DNA of 47,541 bases, from the NCBI GenBank assembly GCA_047620825.1, contig JBLHOC010000003.1, forward strand, positions 1 to 47,541, written 5' to 3'. The position numbers and the translations under genes are program-made. Below are positions 6,298 to 14,747 of this stretch, piece after piece. Each line of letters begins with the position of its first letter. The stretch's first letter is position 1. The notes beneath the pieces were generated by a model. That model saw only the letters and a program-made list of their open reading frames with translations, had not been told where the DNA came from and did not search any database. This stretch comes from UBA987 sp047620825 (GTDB taxonomy: Bacteria > Bacteroidota > Bacteroidia > NS11-12g > UBA9320).

Positions 6298-8765
6298 GAT
6301 TAAGCAATAAGAGATTTGGGTTTTTAATTATTTTGGGATTGTGGTTTGGAGCCACGACCGGCCAAAGTACAATACCAGCCTCACAGATAGTAGATAAACT
6401 AAAAACGGTTGGGAATGTTCAGTCGGTGTTATACATCGCCGCACATCCGGATGACGAGAATACCAGATTGATAAGCTACTTAACAAAGCACGAACATGCC
6501 GACGTAAGTTATTTAAGTTTAACTCGGGGTGACGGCGGACAAAACCTCATTGGAACAGAAATAGGGGACCAGCTCGGTTTGCTCAGAACGCAAGAACTAT
6601 TAGCAGCAAGACGCATTGATGGCGGCAATCAATATTTTACAAGAGCTATCGACTTTGGATATTCAAAAACACCGGAAGAAACGTTCAAGTTTTGGAATAA
6701 GGACGCCGTATTATCTGACGTGGTGTGGGTCATCCGAAATGTTAGACCAGACGTGATTATAACTCGTTTTTCACCAGATATAAATCCTGATAGACCAACA
6801 CATGGTCATCATACAGCTTCAGCGATGTTAGCGGTAGAGGCATTTAAAGCTGCAGCAGATCCAACTCAGTTTGTAGAGCAGTTGAAATATGTAGATACGT
6901 GGCAGCCAAAGTCAATTTTTTGGAATACAAGCTATTGGTTTTATGGCAGCGTAGAGCGCATGGATGAAGAAGTAGCAAAGTCACCTGGTGACTACGTTAA
7001 GATTGACGTAAATAAATACTTACCCTTACTCGGTCAATCGGGTTCAGACATATCAAGTCATAGCAGAAGCCAGCATAAAAGTCAAGGGTTTGGCAATGCC
7101 CCCGTAATCGGCAACCAGTGGGAGTATTTGCAAGTATTAGAGGGCGGCATATCAGAGCACTTATTTAAGGCAACCTATAAACAGAAAGCATTAAGCACGA
7201 AGCTGGACAAGCGTATTGCGAAGGTGATAAAAGCGTTTGATATGCACCATCCGGAGCATAGCATTTCTGGACTATACGGCGTACGAGACCTAATCGCTCA
7301 AATAGAGGATGACGTCTTACGGAAAAGAAAATTGGACCAAATTCATAAGATAATTTTGCAATGTGCCGGTGTAAAAGCAACCGCTTATTGCAAAGAACAA
7401 ACGGTGCACGTGGGTCAGGATATTGAAACCAAACTGGATATCGTCTCCACACAAATGTTTCGAGTTGTGTCAATGACAAAGAGTTGGAATGGTGTTGGTT
7501 TTGCGAGTACAGAGCAACAACCTTACTTTACGAAGCAAATACAATGGTCGATTCCGAAACATGCAAGCAGTCAACCTTATTGGTTAACCGGAACAAAAAG
7601 TGTCGGATCATATGGTGTGAAAGACCAACAATTAATTGGACAAGCAGTACAAGTGTATCCATTTGTACTTACGATCAGATTAGAAATCGAAGGGGATATT
7701 GTCGTGATGGAAGTGCCTATGTTACATGCGTCTACAGACCCTGTAAAAGGTCAGGTTATACAGCCGATAGTGGTGACACCAAACGTGATGTTGAACATGG
7801 AACGGAAGGTATATGTATTTGCCTCCGAAAAGCCCAAAATGATTTCGGTAGATGTTATCTCAGGTAAACCAAATGAGTCTGGTTATGTGGAAATGGTTGT
7901 TCCAAAAGGGTGGAAGTGTGAGCCAGCTTTTATTAAAACAAGTTTTAAAGGTTCAGGTGAAAGAAAACAGTTTCAGTTTAAAGTGACACCTCCCACAGGT
8001 GAAAGTAATGCGCGTATTCGGGCAATATTTAAGGATGAGGCACTCGTTTATAGCATGGGCATCTACCAATTAAATTATGACCATGTTGCTCAAGTCGCCT
8101 TGTTTCCAAGTGCAGAATCTAGCGTGGTAAAAGTTGATTTAAAAACAACGGGAAATCATATTGCCTACGTTATGGGAGCAGGAGATAAGGTGCCAGAAAG
8201 CATTACAGAAATGGGGTATCAAGTAACCCTATTGTCGGTTGATGATGTTGCTAAAGACGAGTTAGAAATATACGATGCAATTGTATTTGGCGTACGTGCT
8301 TTAAATACAATTGAAGCCATAGAAACTATAAACACGAAAATCACGGCATATGTAAAAGGGGGAGGAAATTTAGTGATGCAATACAACACAGCACACCGAT
8401 TAAAATCACAACCTTTAGGGCCATATAAGATTAAACTTTCAAGAGATCGTGTGACCGACGAAGAAGCAGGGGTAAAACTTTTAAAGCCAGAACACAAAGT
8501 ATTAAACACGCCAAATAAAATAACCTCAATTGATTTTAATGGTTGGGTTCAGGAGCGTGGATTATACTTTCCAGCCGAGTGGGACAGTGAAATGTCAGCG
8601 ATATTATCCATGCACGATCAAGGCGAAGAACCAAAACTAGGTAGTCTACTCATAGGTGCCTATGGCGAGGGATATGTGGTCTATACAGGGTTGTCTTTTT
8701 TTAGAGAGTTGCCGGCAGGAGTTCCAGGAGCGTATCGGTTATTGGCCAATATTTTAAGTTTGTAG
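6294..8765 (+). CDS. Large secreted PIG-L family deacetylase
   Basis: An 823-residue protein with a signal peptide (about 1-23). The N-terminal PIG-L/LmbE domain shows AHPDDE at 50-55 (zinc ligands His51 and Asp54) and HGHH at 170-173. This family removes N-acetyl groups from sugars such as GlcNAc conjugates. A long middle region (about 300-600) looks all-beta. The last part (about 615-820) has a Rossmann-like pattern with DAIVFGVRALNT and resembles ThuA/glutamine-amidotransferase-like domains seen in large Bacteroidota PIG-L proteins. It overlaps the preceding phosphatase gene by 4 bases. The substrate is unknown; a periplasmic or extracellular glycan is likely. Confidence 0.87.
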   Translation: MRLSNKRFGFLIILGLWFGATTGQSTIPASQIVDKLKTVGNVQSVLYIAAHPDDENTRLISYLTKHEHADVSYLSLTRGDGGQNLIGTEIGDQLGLLRTQELLAARRIDGGNQYFTRAIDFGYSKTPEETFKFWNKDAVLSDVVWVIRNVRPDVIITRFSPDINPDRPTHGHHTASAMLAVEAFKAAADPTQFVEQLKYVDTWQPKSIFWNTSYWFYGSVERMDEEVAKSPGDYVKIDVNKYLPLLGQSGSDISSHSRSQHKSQGFGNAPVIGNQWEYLQVLEGGISEHLFKATYKQKALSTKLDKRIAKVIKAFDMHHPEHSISGLYGVRDLIAQIEDDVLRKRKLDQIHKIILQCAGVKATAYCKEQTVHVGQDIETKLDIVSTQMFRVVSMTKSWNGVGFASTEQQPYFTKQIQWSIPKHASSQPYWLTGTKSVGSYGVKDQQLIGQAVQVYPFVLTIRLEIEGDIVVMEVPMLHASTDPVKGQVIQPIVVTPNVMLNMERKVYVFASEKPKMISVDVISGKPNESGYVEMVVPKGWKCEPAFIKTSFKGSGERKQFQFKVTPPTGESNARIRAIFKDEALVYSMGIYQLNYDHVAQVALFPSAESSVVKVDLKTTGNHIAYVMGAGDKVPESITEMGYQVTLLSVDDVAKDELEIYDAIVFGVRALNTIEAIETINTKITAYVKGGGNLVMQYNTAHRLKSQPLGPYKIKLSRDRVTDEEAGVKLLKPEHKVLNTPNKITSIDFNGWVQERGLYFPAEWDSEMSAILSMHDQGEEPKLGSLLIGAYGEGYVVYTGLSFFRELPAGVPGAYRLLANILSL

Positions 8766-8798
8766 ATTAAAGGACAACAACCAAATGCTGAAAATTTA

Positions 8799-8806
8799 TA
8801 TCTTTG
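8799..8806 (+). promoter_or_regulatory. -7 promoter element upstream of the HD gene
   Basis: TATCTTTG is an exact TAnnTTTG match in the 104-base gap after the PIG-L gene. Transcription would start near 8811, a few bases before the ATG of a 23-codon open frame (8817-8888) that overlaps the HD gene start. Confidence 0.5.
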
Positions 8807-8816
8807 GAGGGAAGGG

Positions 8817-8888
8817 ATGATTTATTATAAACCGATGCCTAATTATGATAGCCAGGCCAGGGATAAATCATGCTATTGGAAAGCATGA
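8817..8888 (+). CDS. Possible 23-codon leader ORF ahead of the HD gene
   Basis: An ATG at 8817 follows a purine-rich GGAGGGAAGGG and opens a 23-codon frame ending in TGA at 8886-8888. That TGA overlaps an ATG of the HD gene at 8885 in ATGA configuration. A promoter element lies just upstream at 8799. The peptide has no recognisable features. It could be a leader peptide coupled to HD-protein synthesis or simply chance. If real, it would favour 8885 as the HD start. Confidence 0.25.
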   Translation: MIYYKPMPNYDSQARDKSCYWKA

Positions 8889-9460
8889 ATATTGGCAAGC
8901 TAAAAAAGTACCTAGCTCACAAGTTCCAAACCGGAATTAGGGGTGAGTTATCATACCATACGTGGGATCACGTGTTGGGTGTTCTGAACGTTTGCAATCA
9001 ATATGCTCGTCGTTATAAAATCACAGGAAGAGAGGCACATCTTTTGAGAACAGCTGCGCTAATTCATGACATAGGTTTTTTATGGACTTATAAAGATCAT
9101 GAAGATGAAGGGGTTAGATTCACAACTAGGGAGTTACCAGCATGGGGTTATTCCAAAAAAGATATCGAAGCGATAGATGGCATGATCATGGCAACTCAAA
9201 TCCCTCAAAAACCTAAAAACCTTTTAGAGCAAATCGTTTGTGATGCGGATCTAGATTATCTAGGTACCGATCAGTTTTATACCATTGGCGAAACCTTGTT
9301 CAAAGAGTTTATAGCCATGAACCAAATTAAGACCAGAGCTGACTGGAATAAGTTGCAAATAAATTTTTTAAGTGGACATGAATATCATACCACTTATGCC
9401 AAAAAATTTAGAGAGCCAGTTAAGCAAAAACACCTACAAGATTTAATAGAAAATTCTTAA
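8870..9460 (+). CDS. HD-domain phosphohydrolase
   Basis: A 196-residue cytosolic protein. It has the HD metal site in order: His30 and His34 (YHTWDH), HD at 66-67 (ALIHDIGF) and an Asp pair at 125/127 (CDADLD). HD proteins hydrolyse phosphate esters such as nucleotides or cyclic nucleotides, but the substrate cannot be read from sequence. Two starts are possible: ATG 8870, or ATG 8885, which gives MNIGKLKKYL and overlaps the stop of a small upstream frame. The YitT gene starts 3 bases after its stop, so they probably form one transcript. Confidence 0.85.
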   Translation: MLLESMNIGKLKKYLAHKFQTGIRGELSYHTWDHVLGVLNVCNQYARRYKITGREAHLLRTAALIHDIGFLWTYKDHEDEGVRFTTRELPAWGYSKKDIEAIDGMIMATQIPQKPKNLLEQIVCDADLDYLGTDQFYTIGETLFKEFIAMNQIKTRADWNKLQINFLSGHEYHTTYAKKFREPVKQKHLQDLIENS

Positions 9461-9463
9461 TTG

Positions 9464-10339
9464 ATGCAAAAGATTAATTGGAAGATTGTGCTCTCCTTTC
9501 CAGCTTTGGCCTACACATGTTTAGGCGTTTTTTGTGCCATTTTAGCATTGAAAGGCTTTATGATTCCCAACCATTTTCTTGATGGAGGTGTTACTGGGAT
9601 ATCGATTTTAGCACACGAAATATTTCACATAAACATCAGTTGGTTCCTAGTGATTTTGAATATCCCATTTGTGATTATGGGTTACAAAAAAATCGGAGTA
9701 ACGTTTGCCGTTCAAATGATGTTGGCCGTCTTGTTGTTGGCCATTTTTATGAATGTAATCAACATTCCAACCATCACAACAGACAAGATTCTAATTGCAG
9801 TATTTGGTGGATTTTTAATGGGGCTGAGTGTCGGATTTGTCATTAAAGGTGGCGGTGTAATTGACGGGTTTGAGGTTGTTGCACATTACACAAATAAAAA
9901 ACTAGGTCTGTCAACTGGAGAAATTGTTCTGTTTGCCAATAGTATCATTTTCTTATCTGCCGCTTTCAACTTTGGGATTGAAGCAGCGATGTATTCCATA
10001 TTGACATATTTCACAGCAGTAAAAACATCGGATTATGTTGTTGATGGGTTTGAAGAATATACGGCGCTAACCATAATTTCAGAGAAGCACGAAGAGGTTA
10101 AGCGAATTATAGTGCAAGACTTTAAGAAGGCGATCTCAGTTTATAAAGGCGAACGAGGCTATTTGCCAAACAGTTTCGACGTTAAACACGACTGCGATAT
10201 AATCATGACGATTGCAACTCGATTAGAAGTGCACAGACTTAAGGAAAGCATTTCTTTAGTGGATCCGAAAGCATTTTTTTACGTTCAACGAATCAAAGAA
10301 GTTACTGGCGGTGTTGTCAAGAAAAAGGGCCATCACTAG
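9464..10339 (+). CDS. YitT family membrane protein
   Basis: A 291-residue protein. The N-terminal two thirds hold about five to six transmembrane helices with the family's glycine-rich turns (NHFLDGGVTGISIL, GGGVIDGFE). A C-terminal cytosolic DUF2179-like domain follows (about 215-285, GERGYL...DVKHDCDIIMTI). This is the normal layout of YitT/DUF161 proteins, which are conserved but poorly understood, probably transport or sensing related. The ATG at 9464 is preferred over the preceding in-frame TTG at 9461. It is immediately downstream of the HD phosphohydrolase. Confidence 0.9.
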   Translation: MQKINWKIVLSFPALAYTCLGVFCAILALKGFMIPNHFLDGGVTGISILAHEIFHINISWFLVILNIPFVIMGYKKIGVTFAVQMMLAVLLLAIFMNVINIPTITTDKILIAVFGGFLMGLSVGFVIKGGGVIDGFEVVAHYTNKKLGLSTGEIVLFANSIIFLSAAFNFGIEAAMYSILTYFTAVKTSDYVVDGFEEYTALTIISEKHEEVKRIIVQDFKKAISVYKGERGYLPNSFDVKHDCDIIMTIATRLEVHRLKESISLVDPKAFFYVQRIKEVTGGVVKKKGHH

Positions 10340-10380
10340 TAATACCAGTCTTCATTTAAATTTGAGGTTACCTTTATCCA

Positions 10381-10406
10381 ATAAACTGTATTAAAAGACA
10401 GTTTAT
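10381..10406 (+). repeat. Perfect 9-bp inverted repeat in the OmpA-gene leader
   Basis: ATAAACTGT (10381-10389) and ACAGTTTAT (10398-10406) are exact reverse complements separated by 8 bases. They sit 11 bases before the ATG at 10418. A weak -7-like TACCTTTA lies at 10369-10376, so the repeat would form a hairpin at the very 5' end of the mRNA, or it could be an operator for a dimeric regulator. Confidence 0.55.
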
Positions 10407-10417
10407 AAGTGAACCAT

Positions 10418-11989
10418 ATGCGCACATTCTTTTACGCTCTTTTCTTTTTAACCCCATTTATTGGTCTTGCCCAAGACACCTTATACTATGATACCCTCAT
10501 TAAAACACAAGCCGGGGATTATCTAAAAGTGAGAAGCAAATCTGAATTAACGGGACTGGAAGGTGTGTATTCTTTACAATCTGGTAATTGGCATTTTTAC
10601 GGTGCTACTGGAAACCTATTAAAAGAGGCCGCCTTTAACGCGAATGCCAAAGGTAGAACTTCACGATTGGATGGTGAGGTTATATACTATGATGAACTTG
10701 GCGTAAAAGTGTTAAGCCAAACCTACAAGTCTGGACAGTTATTGTCCAGTATTGGGTACCGAGAGATTGTAGTGATGGCAGGAATTACGCAACTTGATAT
10801 TCGTATAGAATATGGGGACTTTGTCGTTTTTGAACATCGTGATCGATTTAGATCATCCAAAATACAAACGTCATACGCCAATTTACGCGGAGAAGATGAG
10901 TTAGCATATTATCTAAAAGAAGAAGAACGGCTTGCCAACACGCATTTGTTGGACACAGCTATTTTTTGGCCCAACAATCCAAACAACTTAGTGGCAAATC
11001 CGATGATGGAGGAGCACCCAACCATTGGAACTTCATTCGCATCTATTAACGATGAGGTGGAGTCATGGTCACCAGCGTCTCCAACGCCAGATTTTTATTT
11101 TTCAGAAGACTGCAAATCTGGAACAGGCTGTTTGGGATTTCGAGTTTATAGTTTGGTCAAAGACATAGAATATCTGCAAAACAAACTGGTGAAACCGTTG
11201 AAGAAAGACAGTCTGTACTGCTTCTCAGTGTACGTGAAATTAGCAAACCAGTGTGCCTATACAAGTAATGGTCTTGGAGTTCATTTTAGCAAAAAACCTG
11301 TGCAGGATCTTGGAGCAGTCATACGCAACCAACCAGACCTATTATTGAATGAAAACTACCTACCATATAAAACCAAATGGATGCTGCTGCAATGTCGTTA
11401 TAGAGCACAAGGAGGAGAAAGGTATTTAACGATAGGAAGTTTCAAACCGTTGAATAAGATTTCACTTACACCGGTAAACGGCTATTCGGCAGAGGCATAT
11501 TACATCATGGATGATGTAAGTCTGATTTCCATTTCGGATTCAGCCATGTGTAGGTGTAATTTGGATGATGTCCCAGCTTCCGAAGTGGTATATGACACCC
11601 TTTCAAGACCAGCAGAAGTAACAAGAATCGACACGTTAAAGGTTGGTGATCGCTTTGTGTTGGAAAACGTGTATTTCGATGTCGACAAACACGACTTACT
11701 GCCTGAATCGATACTAAGCTTAAGAAAGTTGTTCGAAATATTGGAAGAACACCCAGATATGAAAGTAGAAATTGGAGGACATACGAGTACAGTCGGTGGC
11801 CATAAACACAATGTAGAATTATCGTGGCAGCGGGCAAAAGCCGTCAAGAAGTTTCTGGTCGTTCAAGGTATAGATCATCTGCGGGTAAAGACAGATGGTT
11901 ATGGACCAGATAACCCAATCGATTCAAACGAAACGCCAGAAGGCCGTGCTAAAAATAGAAGGGTCGAGGTTAAAATCTTAAAATTATAA
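10418..11989 (+). CDS. OmpA-family outer-membrane protein
   Basis: A 523-residue protein from the ATG at 10418, which gives a standard signal peptide ending in GLAQ. An upstream in-frame GTG at 10409 only adds three residues. The N-terminal part has a MORN-like stretch (YSLQSGNWHFYGATGN). The middle (about 190-390) looks like a carbohydrate-binding-type beta-sandwich beginning NLVANPMME. The C-terminal OmpA domain (about 415-520) shows the peptidoglycan-binding signature: FDVDKHDLLPES, GGHTS, LSWQRAKAV and GRAKNRRVEV. It should anchor the outer membrane to peptidoglycan. It stands alone, with a hairpin-forming leader and a strong terminator at 11990-12020. Confidence 0.9.
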   Translation: MRTFFYALFFLTPFIGLAQDTLYYDTLIKTQAGDYLKVRSKSELTGLEGVYSLQSGNWHFYGATGNLLKEAAFNANAKGRTSRLDGEVIYYDELGVKVLSQTYKSGQLLSSIGYREIVVMAGITQLDIRIEYGDFVVFEHRDRFRSSKIQTSYANLRGEDELAYYLKEEERLANTHLLDTAIFWPNNPNNLVANPMMEEHPTIGTSFASINDEVESWSPASPTPDFYFSEDCKSGTGCLGFRVYSLVKDIEYLQNKLVKPLKKDSLYCFSVYVKLANQCAYTSNGLGVHFSKKPVQDLGAVIRNQPDLLLNENYLPYKTKWMLLQCRYRAQGGERYLTIGSFKPLNKISLTPVNGYSAEAYYIMDDVSLISISDSAMCRCNLDDVPASEVVYDTLSRPAEVTRIDTLKVGDRFVLENVYFDVDKHDLLPESILSLRKLFEILEEHPDMKVEIGGHTSTVGGHKHNVELSWQRAKAVKKFLVVQGIDHLRVKTDGYGPDNPIDSNETPEGRAKNRRVEVKILKL

Positions 11990-12020
11990 AAAAAAAGACC
12001 AATACTATTGGTCTTTTTTT
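11990..12020. terminator. Bidirectional rho-independent terminator
   Basis: An A-run, then GACCAAT (11997-12003), a 3-base loop, ATTGGTC (12007-12013) and a T-run. The flanking A and T tracts can extend the stem and serve as the U tract in both directions. It lies between the convergent OmpA-family gene (stop 11989) and the small secreted protein gene (stop at 12029). Confidence 0.92.
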
Positions 12021-12028
12021 GATGGGAC

Positions 12029-12358
12029 CTATTTGGCCAATGTCAATGTTAAAATCTGTTTGACTTTAACGGTCTCGCCATTCTCATCTCCCTCATCGTC
12101 ATAAACGTCCGCGTCTACTTCATTCCAAGTTATAATGAATTTTTTACCTACGTAAGAGTCATCTAAATAACCATAGTCCACATCATCACTAAGTTCTGCA
12201 AATTCATGCGTTGTGTTTGCTGCGTCTTTGTATAAATAGGCTCCATCGTCGTTGGACCCCATAAATGTTGCTGTCAGTTTACTGTCTACGCCAACAGTCG
12301 CCCCAATTTGAAAGAACATCAATGTAAAAATTATGGTTGTTACTAATAGTGTTTTCAT
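12029..12358 (-). CDS. Small secreted protein of unknown function
   Basis: A 109-residue protein with a signal peptide (about 1-20). The mature part is acidic, with many Asp and Gly (NDDGAYLYKD, DVDYGYLDD, DADVYDDEGDENGE). It ends in alternating hydrophobic residues (ILTLTLA), so a small beta fold is likely. I do not recognise a family. The acidic clusters could bind calcium, but no canonical EF-hand or dockerin loop is present. It is monocistronic, with the bidirectional terminator immediately downstream and a long AT-rich region upstream. Confidence 0.7.
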   Translation of the reverse strand: MKTLLVTTIIFTLMFFQIGATVGVDSKLTATFMGSNDDGAYLYKDAANTTHEFAELSDDVDYGYLDDSYVGKKFIITWNEVDADVYDDEGDENGETVKVKQILTLTLAK

Positions 12359-12717
12359 TTGTGTGTTTTTTTAAAAGTAAATGGTTGAGGTTAGTCGATT
12401 TAAGCGTCTAGTTTTCTAAAAACCGACGGTGAAACAGGAAGTTCATTTTACATATAGGCAGAACAAATTATTTCAGTTACAAACAACACTTTTGATGTTT
12501 TAGTGTAATCTGCTATAGTTTTTTATCAAAAAAATCGTAAGTATCTGAAAATCAAAGGGAATATTTTACATCACACAACACATGCGAGTTAATATTACTG
12601 CAATGAAACAACAAGGCAGCAAATAGCACTACGGGTGTTGCGAAAAAATAGATCGGCAAAATTCAATGGATGAATTCCATTAAACCGAGTCTTAATATTT
12701 AATATGATTGGGTGATA
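12359..12717. other. 359-bp AT-rich intergenic region
   Basis: No gene could be supported here. On the minus strand it holds the 3' flank of pgk and the upstream region of the small secreted protein gene. A short inverted repeat, AATGGA/TCCATT with a 5-base loop, lies at 12664-12680 downstream of pgk but lacks a clear T tract. A weak -7-like TACTTTTA (minus) is at 12372-12379, 13 bases before the ATG at 12358. No tRNA-like cloverleaf was seen. Confidence 0.6.
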
Positions 12718-13920
12718 TTAAGTATTTGCAGTTGCGTTGATCGCTGCAATACCAGGAAGTTCTTTTCCCTCAAAATATTCAAGCAAAGCCCCACCACCGG
12801 TAGATACATAACTTACATCGTTTTTCAATCCGAACTGTTTAATCGCTGCAGCACTATCACCACCACCGATTAATGTAAAACCCCCATTTTTAGTTGCATC
12901 AGCAACAGCATGCGCTACGGACTTGGTACCATTTTCGAAATTACTAAACTCAAAAACACCCATAGGGCCGTTCCAAAGTACCGTTTTAGCCTGTTGTATT
13001 TTGGACACATAGGTCTTAACAGCCCTGGGTCCAATATCTAATCCCACCCAACCATCAGATATAGCATCACTTTCGCAAGTAGCAACACCACCGTCATTTG
13101 TAAAACCATCAGCGCAAACCGAGTCAATAGGTAAAAGGAGTTTAACCCCTTTTGCTTTAGCTTTTTCCAACAGCTCTAAGGCAAGTCCAACACGATCAGC
13201 TTCAAAAAGGCTATTTCCAATTTTTCCGCCCATGGCTGATATGAAAGTATAGGCCATGCCACCACCAATTAAAATGGTATCAGCAACAGTCATTAAGTTT
13301 TCAAGGATCAGCAACTTGTCAGATACTTTTGCCCCACCGACAATAGCAACAAAGGGTTTTTCAGGTTGAGCAATAACCTTATTCGCATTGGCAATTTCAT
13401 TCGCCATGATGTAACCAAAACATTTTTGATTTCCAAAGAACTGAGCGACAACAGATGTTGAGGCATGTGCTCTATGAGCCGTTCCAAAAGCATCATTGAC
13501 GTAAATATCACCGTAACGAGCGAGCTTCTGTGCGAAGTCTTTATCTCCAGCTTTTTCTTCACTATAAAAACGCAGATTCTCTAATAATAGAATTTCACCC
13601 GGTTTTAAGTTTGACGCCATATTTACGGCATCATCACCAATACAGTCTTTTGCAAACGTCACCTTCGCTCCTGTAATCTGGCTTAAATGGCTGATAAGAT
13701 GTTTCAAAGAAAAGGCATCTTCAGAGCCCGTTTTTGGACGACCAAGATGACTCATCAAAACTGCGGAACCGCCATCACTTAATATTTTCTTGATGGTTGG
13801 AACAGCAGCGACCATTCGGGCATCGTCGGTTATTTCAAAAGAACCATTCAAAGGCACATTGAAGTCAACACGTACAAGGGCTGTCTTTCCTGAGAAATTG
13901 AACTGATCAACAGTTTGCAT
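12718..13920 (-). CDS. pgk: Phosphoglycerate kinase
   Basis: A 400-residue protein of normal family length. It carries the N-terminal substrate signature VRVDFNVPL (Asp19, Asn21), the basic 3-phosphoglycerate site (Arg35, SHLGRP at 57-62), the hinge and nucleotide domain, and the C-terminal GGGDSAAAI loop that closes over ATP. It catalyses the reversible transfer of phosphate from 1,3-bisphosphoglycerate to ADP in glycolysis and gluconeogenesis, in the cytosol. It begins 5 bases after the stop of a cyclophilin lipoprotein gene, so it is probably second in a two-gene transcript rather than next to gapA. Confidence 0.98.
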   Translation of the reverse strand: MQTVDQFNFSGKTALVRVDFNVPLNGSFEITDDARMVAAVPTIKKILSDGGSAVLMSHLGRPKTGSEDAFSLKHLISHLSQITGAKVTFAKDCIGDDAVNMASNLKPGEILLLENLRFYSEEKAGDKDFAQKLARYGDIYVNDAFGTAHRAHASTSVVAQFFGNQKCFGYIMANEIANANKVIAQPEKPFVAIVGGAKVSDKLLILENLMTVADTILIGGGMAYTFISAMGGKIGNSLFEADRVGLALELLEKAKAKGVKLLLPIDSVCADGFTNDGGVATCESDAISDGWVGLDIGPRAVKTYVSKIQQAKTVLWNGPMGVFEFSNFENGTKSVAHAVADATKNGGFTLIGGGDSAAAIKQFGLKNDVSYVSTGGGALLEYFEGKELPGIAAINATANT

Positions 13921-13925
13921 AAAGC

Positions 13926-14609
13926 TTATTTTAAAGAATTAAATGTGGTAACGGCGTCAAACGATTCTGCAGCCTGGCCGACTCTAATAATTGCGATATA
14001 ATGTATTTTGTCTCCAACTAATGTTTGGTCAACACTCAGTTGTCCTTCTACTACCTTACCAAAAACGTTGTAGCTTCCATCTAAACTTGGTTGAGCAGCG
14101 TTTGTAATGTAAAATTGGCTACCGTTGGTATTCGCACCAGAATTGGCCATGGCTAGAGTACCAGGACCACTGTGATTAAGCATAGGGTGAATTTCGTTAC
14201 GAAATTGATAACCAGGTCCACCTTGTCCATTGCCATCGGGATCACCACCTTGTATCATAAAGTTATACGAATCACCATTTGCTTTATTGATTACACGATG
14301 AAAATTCAAGCCATCATAAAAGGGCGTTCCTAATGGTTTAGCATCATTTGGCATTGTTCCTTCTGATAATGCAACAAAATTTGCAACGGTAAGTGGCGCT
14401 TTCTCCACCTCAAGCCGACACAAAACATTTCCTTCCGTTATGTTTATCTGAGCATAAAGGCCTTCTCCGTATTTGGCCAATATTTCAGCCGTGGGGAGCA
14501 CCTTTTTTTCTCTAGTTTTAGTGGTTTGTGTTGTTGGTTTTTTTTCGGTTGGACCACAGCCAACAAAGGCAAATGTCAATAAAAGTGCAGTGTATTTGAG
14601 CAAGTTCAT
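13926..14609 (-). CDS. Cyclophilin-type peptidyl-prolyl isomerase lipoprotein
   Basis: A 227-residue protein. Lipoprotein signal peptide with lipobox Cys18, then a Thr/Lys-rich linker. The cyclophilin domain (about 50-225) has FHRVI with Arg105, FMIQGGDPDGNGQGGPGY, AMANSGANTNGSQFYIT with Gln165, and LDGSYNVFGKV, where the usual His or Lys before VFG is Tyr-Asn. The enzyme should isomerise X-Pro bonds in periplasmic proteins. It heads the transcript that continues into pgk, an unusual pairing of an envelope chaperone with glycolysis. It is more canonical than the cyclophilin at 5142-5756. Confidence 0.95.
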   Translation of the reverse strand: MNLLKYTALLLTFAFVGCGPTEKKPTTQTTKTREKKVLPTAEILAKYGEGLYAQINITEGNVLCRLEVEKAPLTVANFVALSEGTMPNDAKPLGTPFYDGLNFHRVINKANGDSYNFMIQGGDPDGNGQGGPGYQFRNEIHPMLNHSGPGTLAMANSGANTNGSQFYITNAAQPSLDGSYNVFGKVVEGQLSVDQTLVGDKIHYIAIIRVGQAAESFDAVTTFNSLK

Positions 14610-14629
14610 AATATCGTTTTGTTACACCG

Positions 14630-14637
14630 CAAAAATA
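14630..14637 (-). promoter_or_regulatory. -7 promoter element for the cyclophilin-pgk transcript
   Basis: Minus strand TATTTTTG matches TAnnTTTG and lies 20 bases before the ATG at 14609. No clear -33 TTG is seen at the expected distance. Confidence 0.45.
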
Positions 14638-14747
14638 GTAAATCGACGCATGTTTATGCACCCATGATTGCCTCGTCCATTCTATTTAACGAACCCATCG
14701 ATAATTCTATTAATTTCCGCTACAATCCACTTAAATTACCGTACGGT

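Noticed and set aside
7165..7867. Open frames over 100 codons on both strands inside the PIG-L gene
   Set aside because: They overlap a continuous, well-supported coding frame and show no domain or composition of a real protein.
11500..11847. Two long minus-strand frames (about 110 codons each) inside the OmpA-domain gene
   Set aside because: Both lie antisense to the conserved OmpA domain and have no signal, start context or recognisable motif.
12664..12680. AATGGA/TCCATT hairpin as the pgk terminator
   Set aside because: The stem is only 6 bp, AT-rich and not followed by a T run in the pgk direction.
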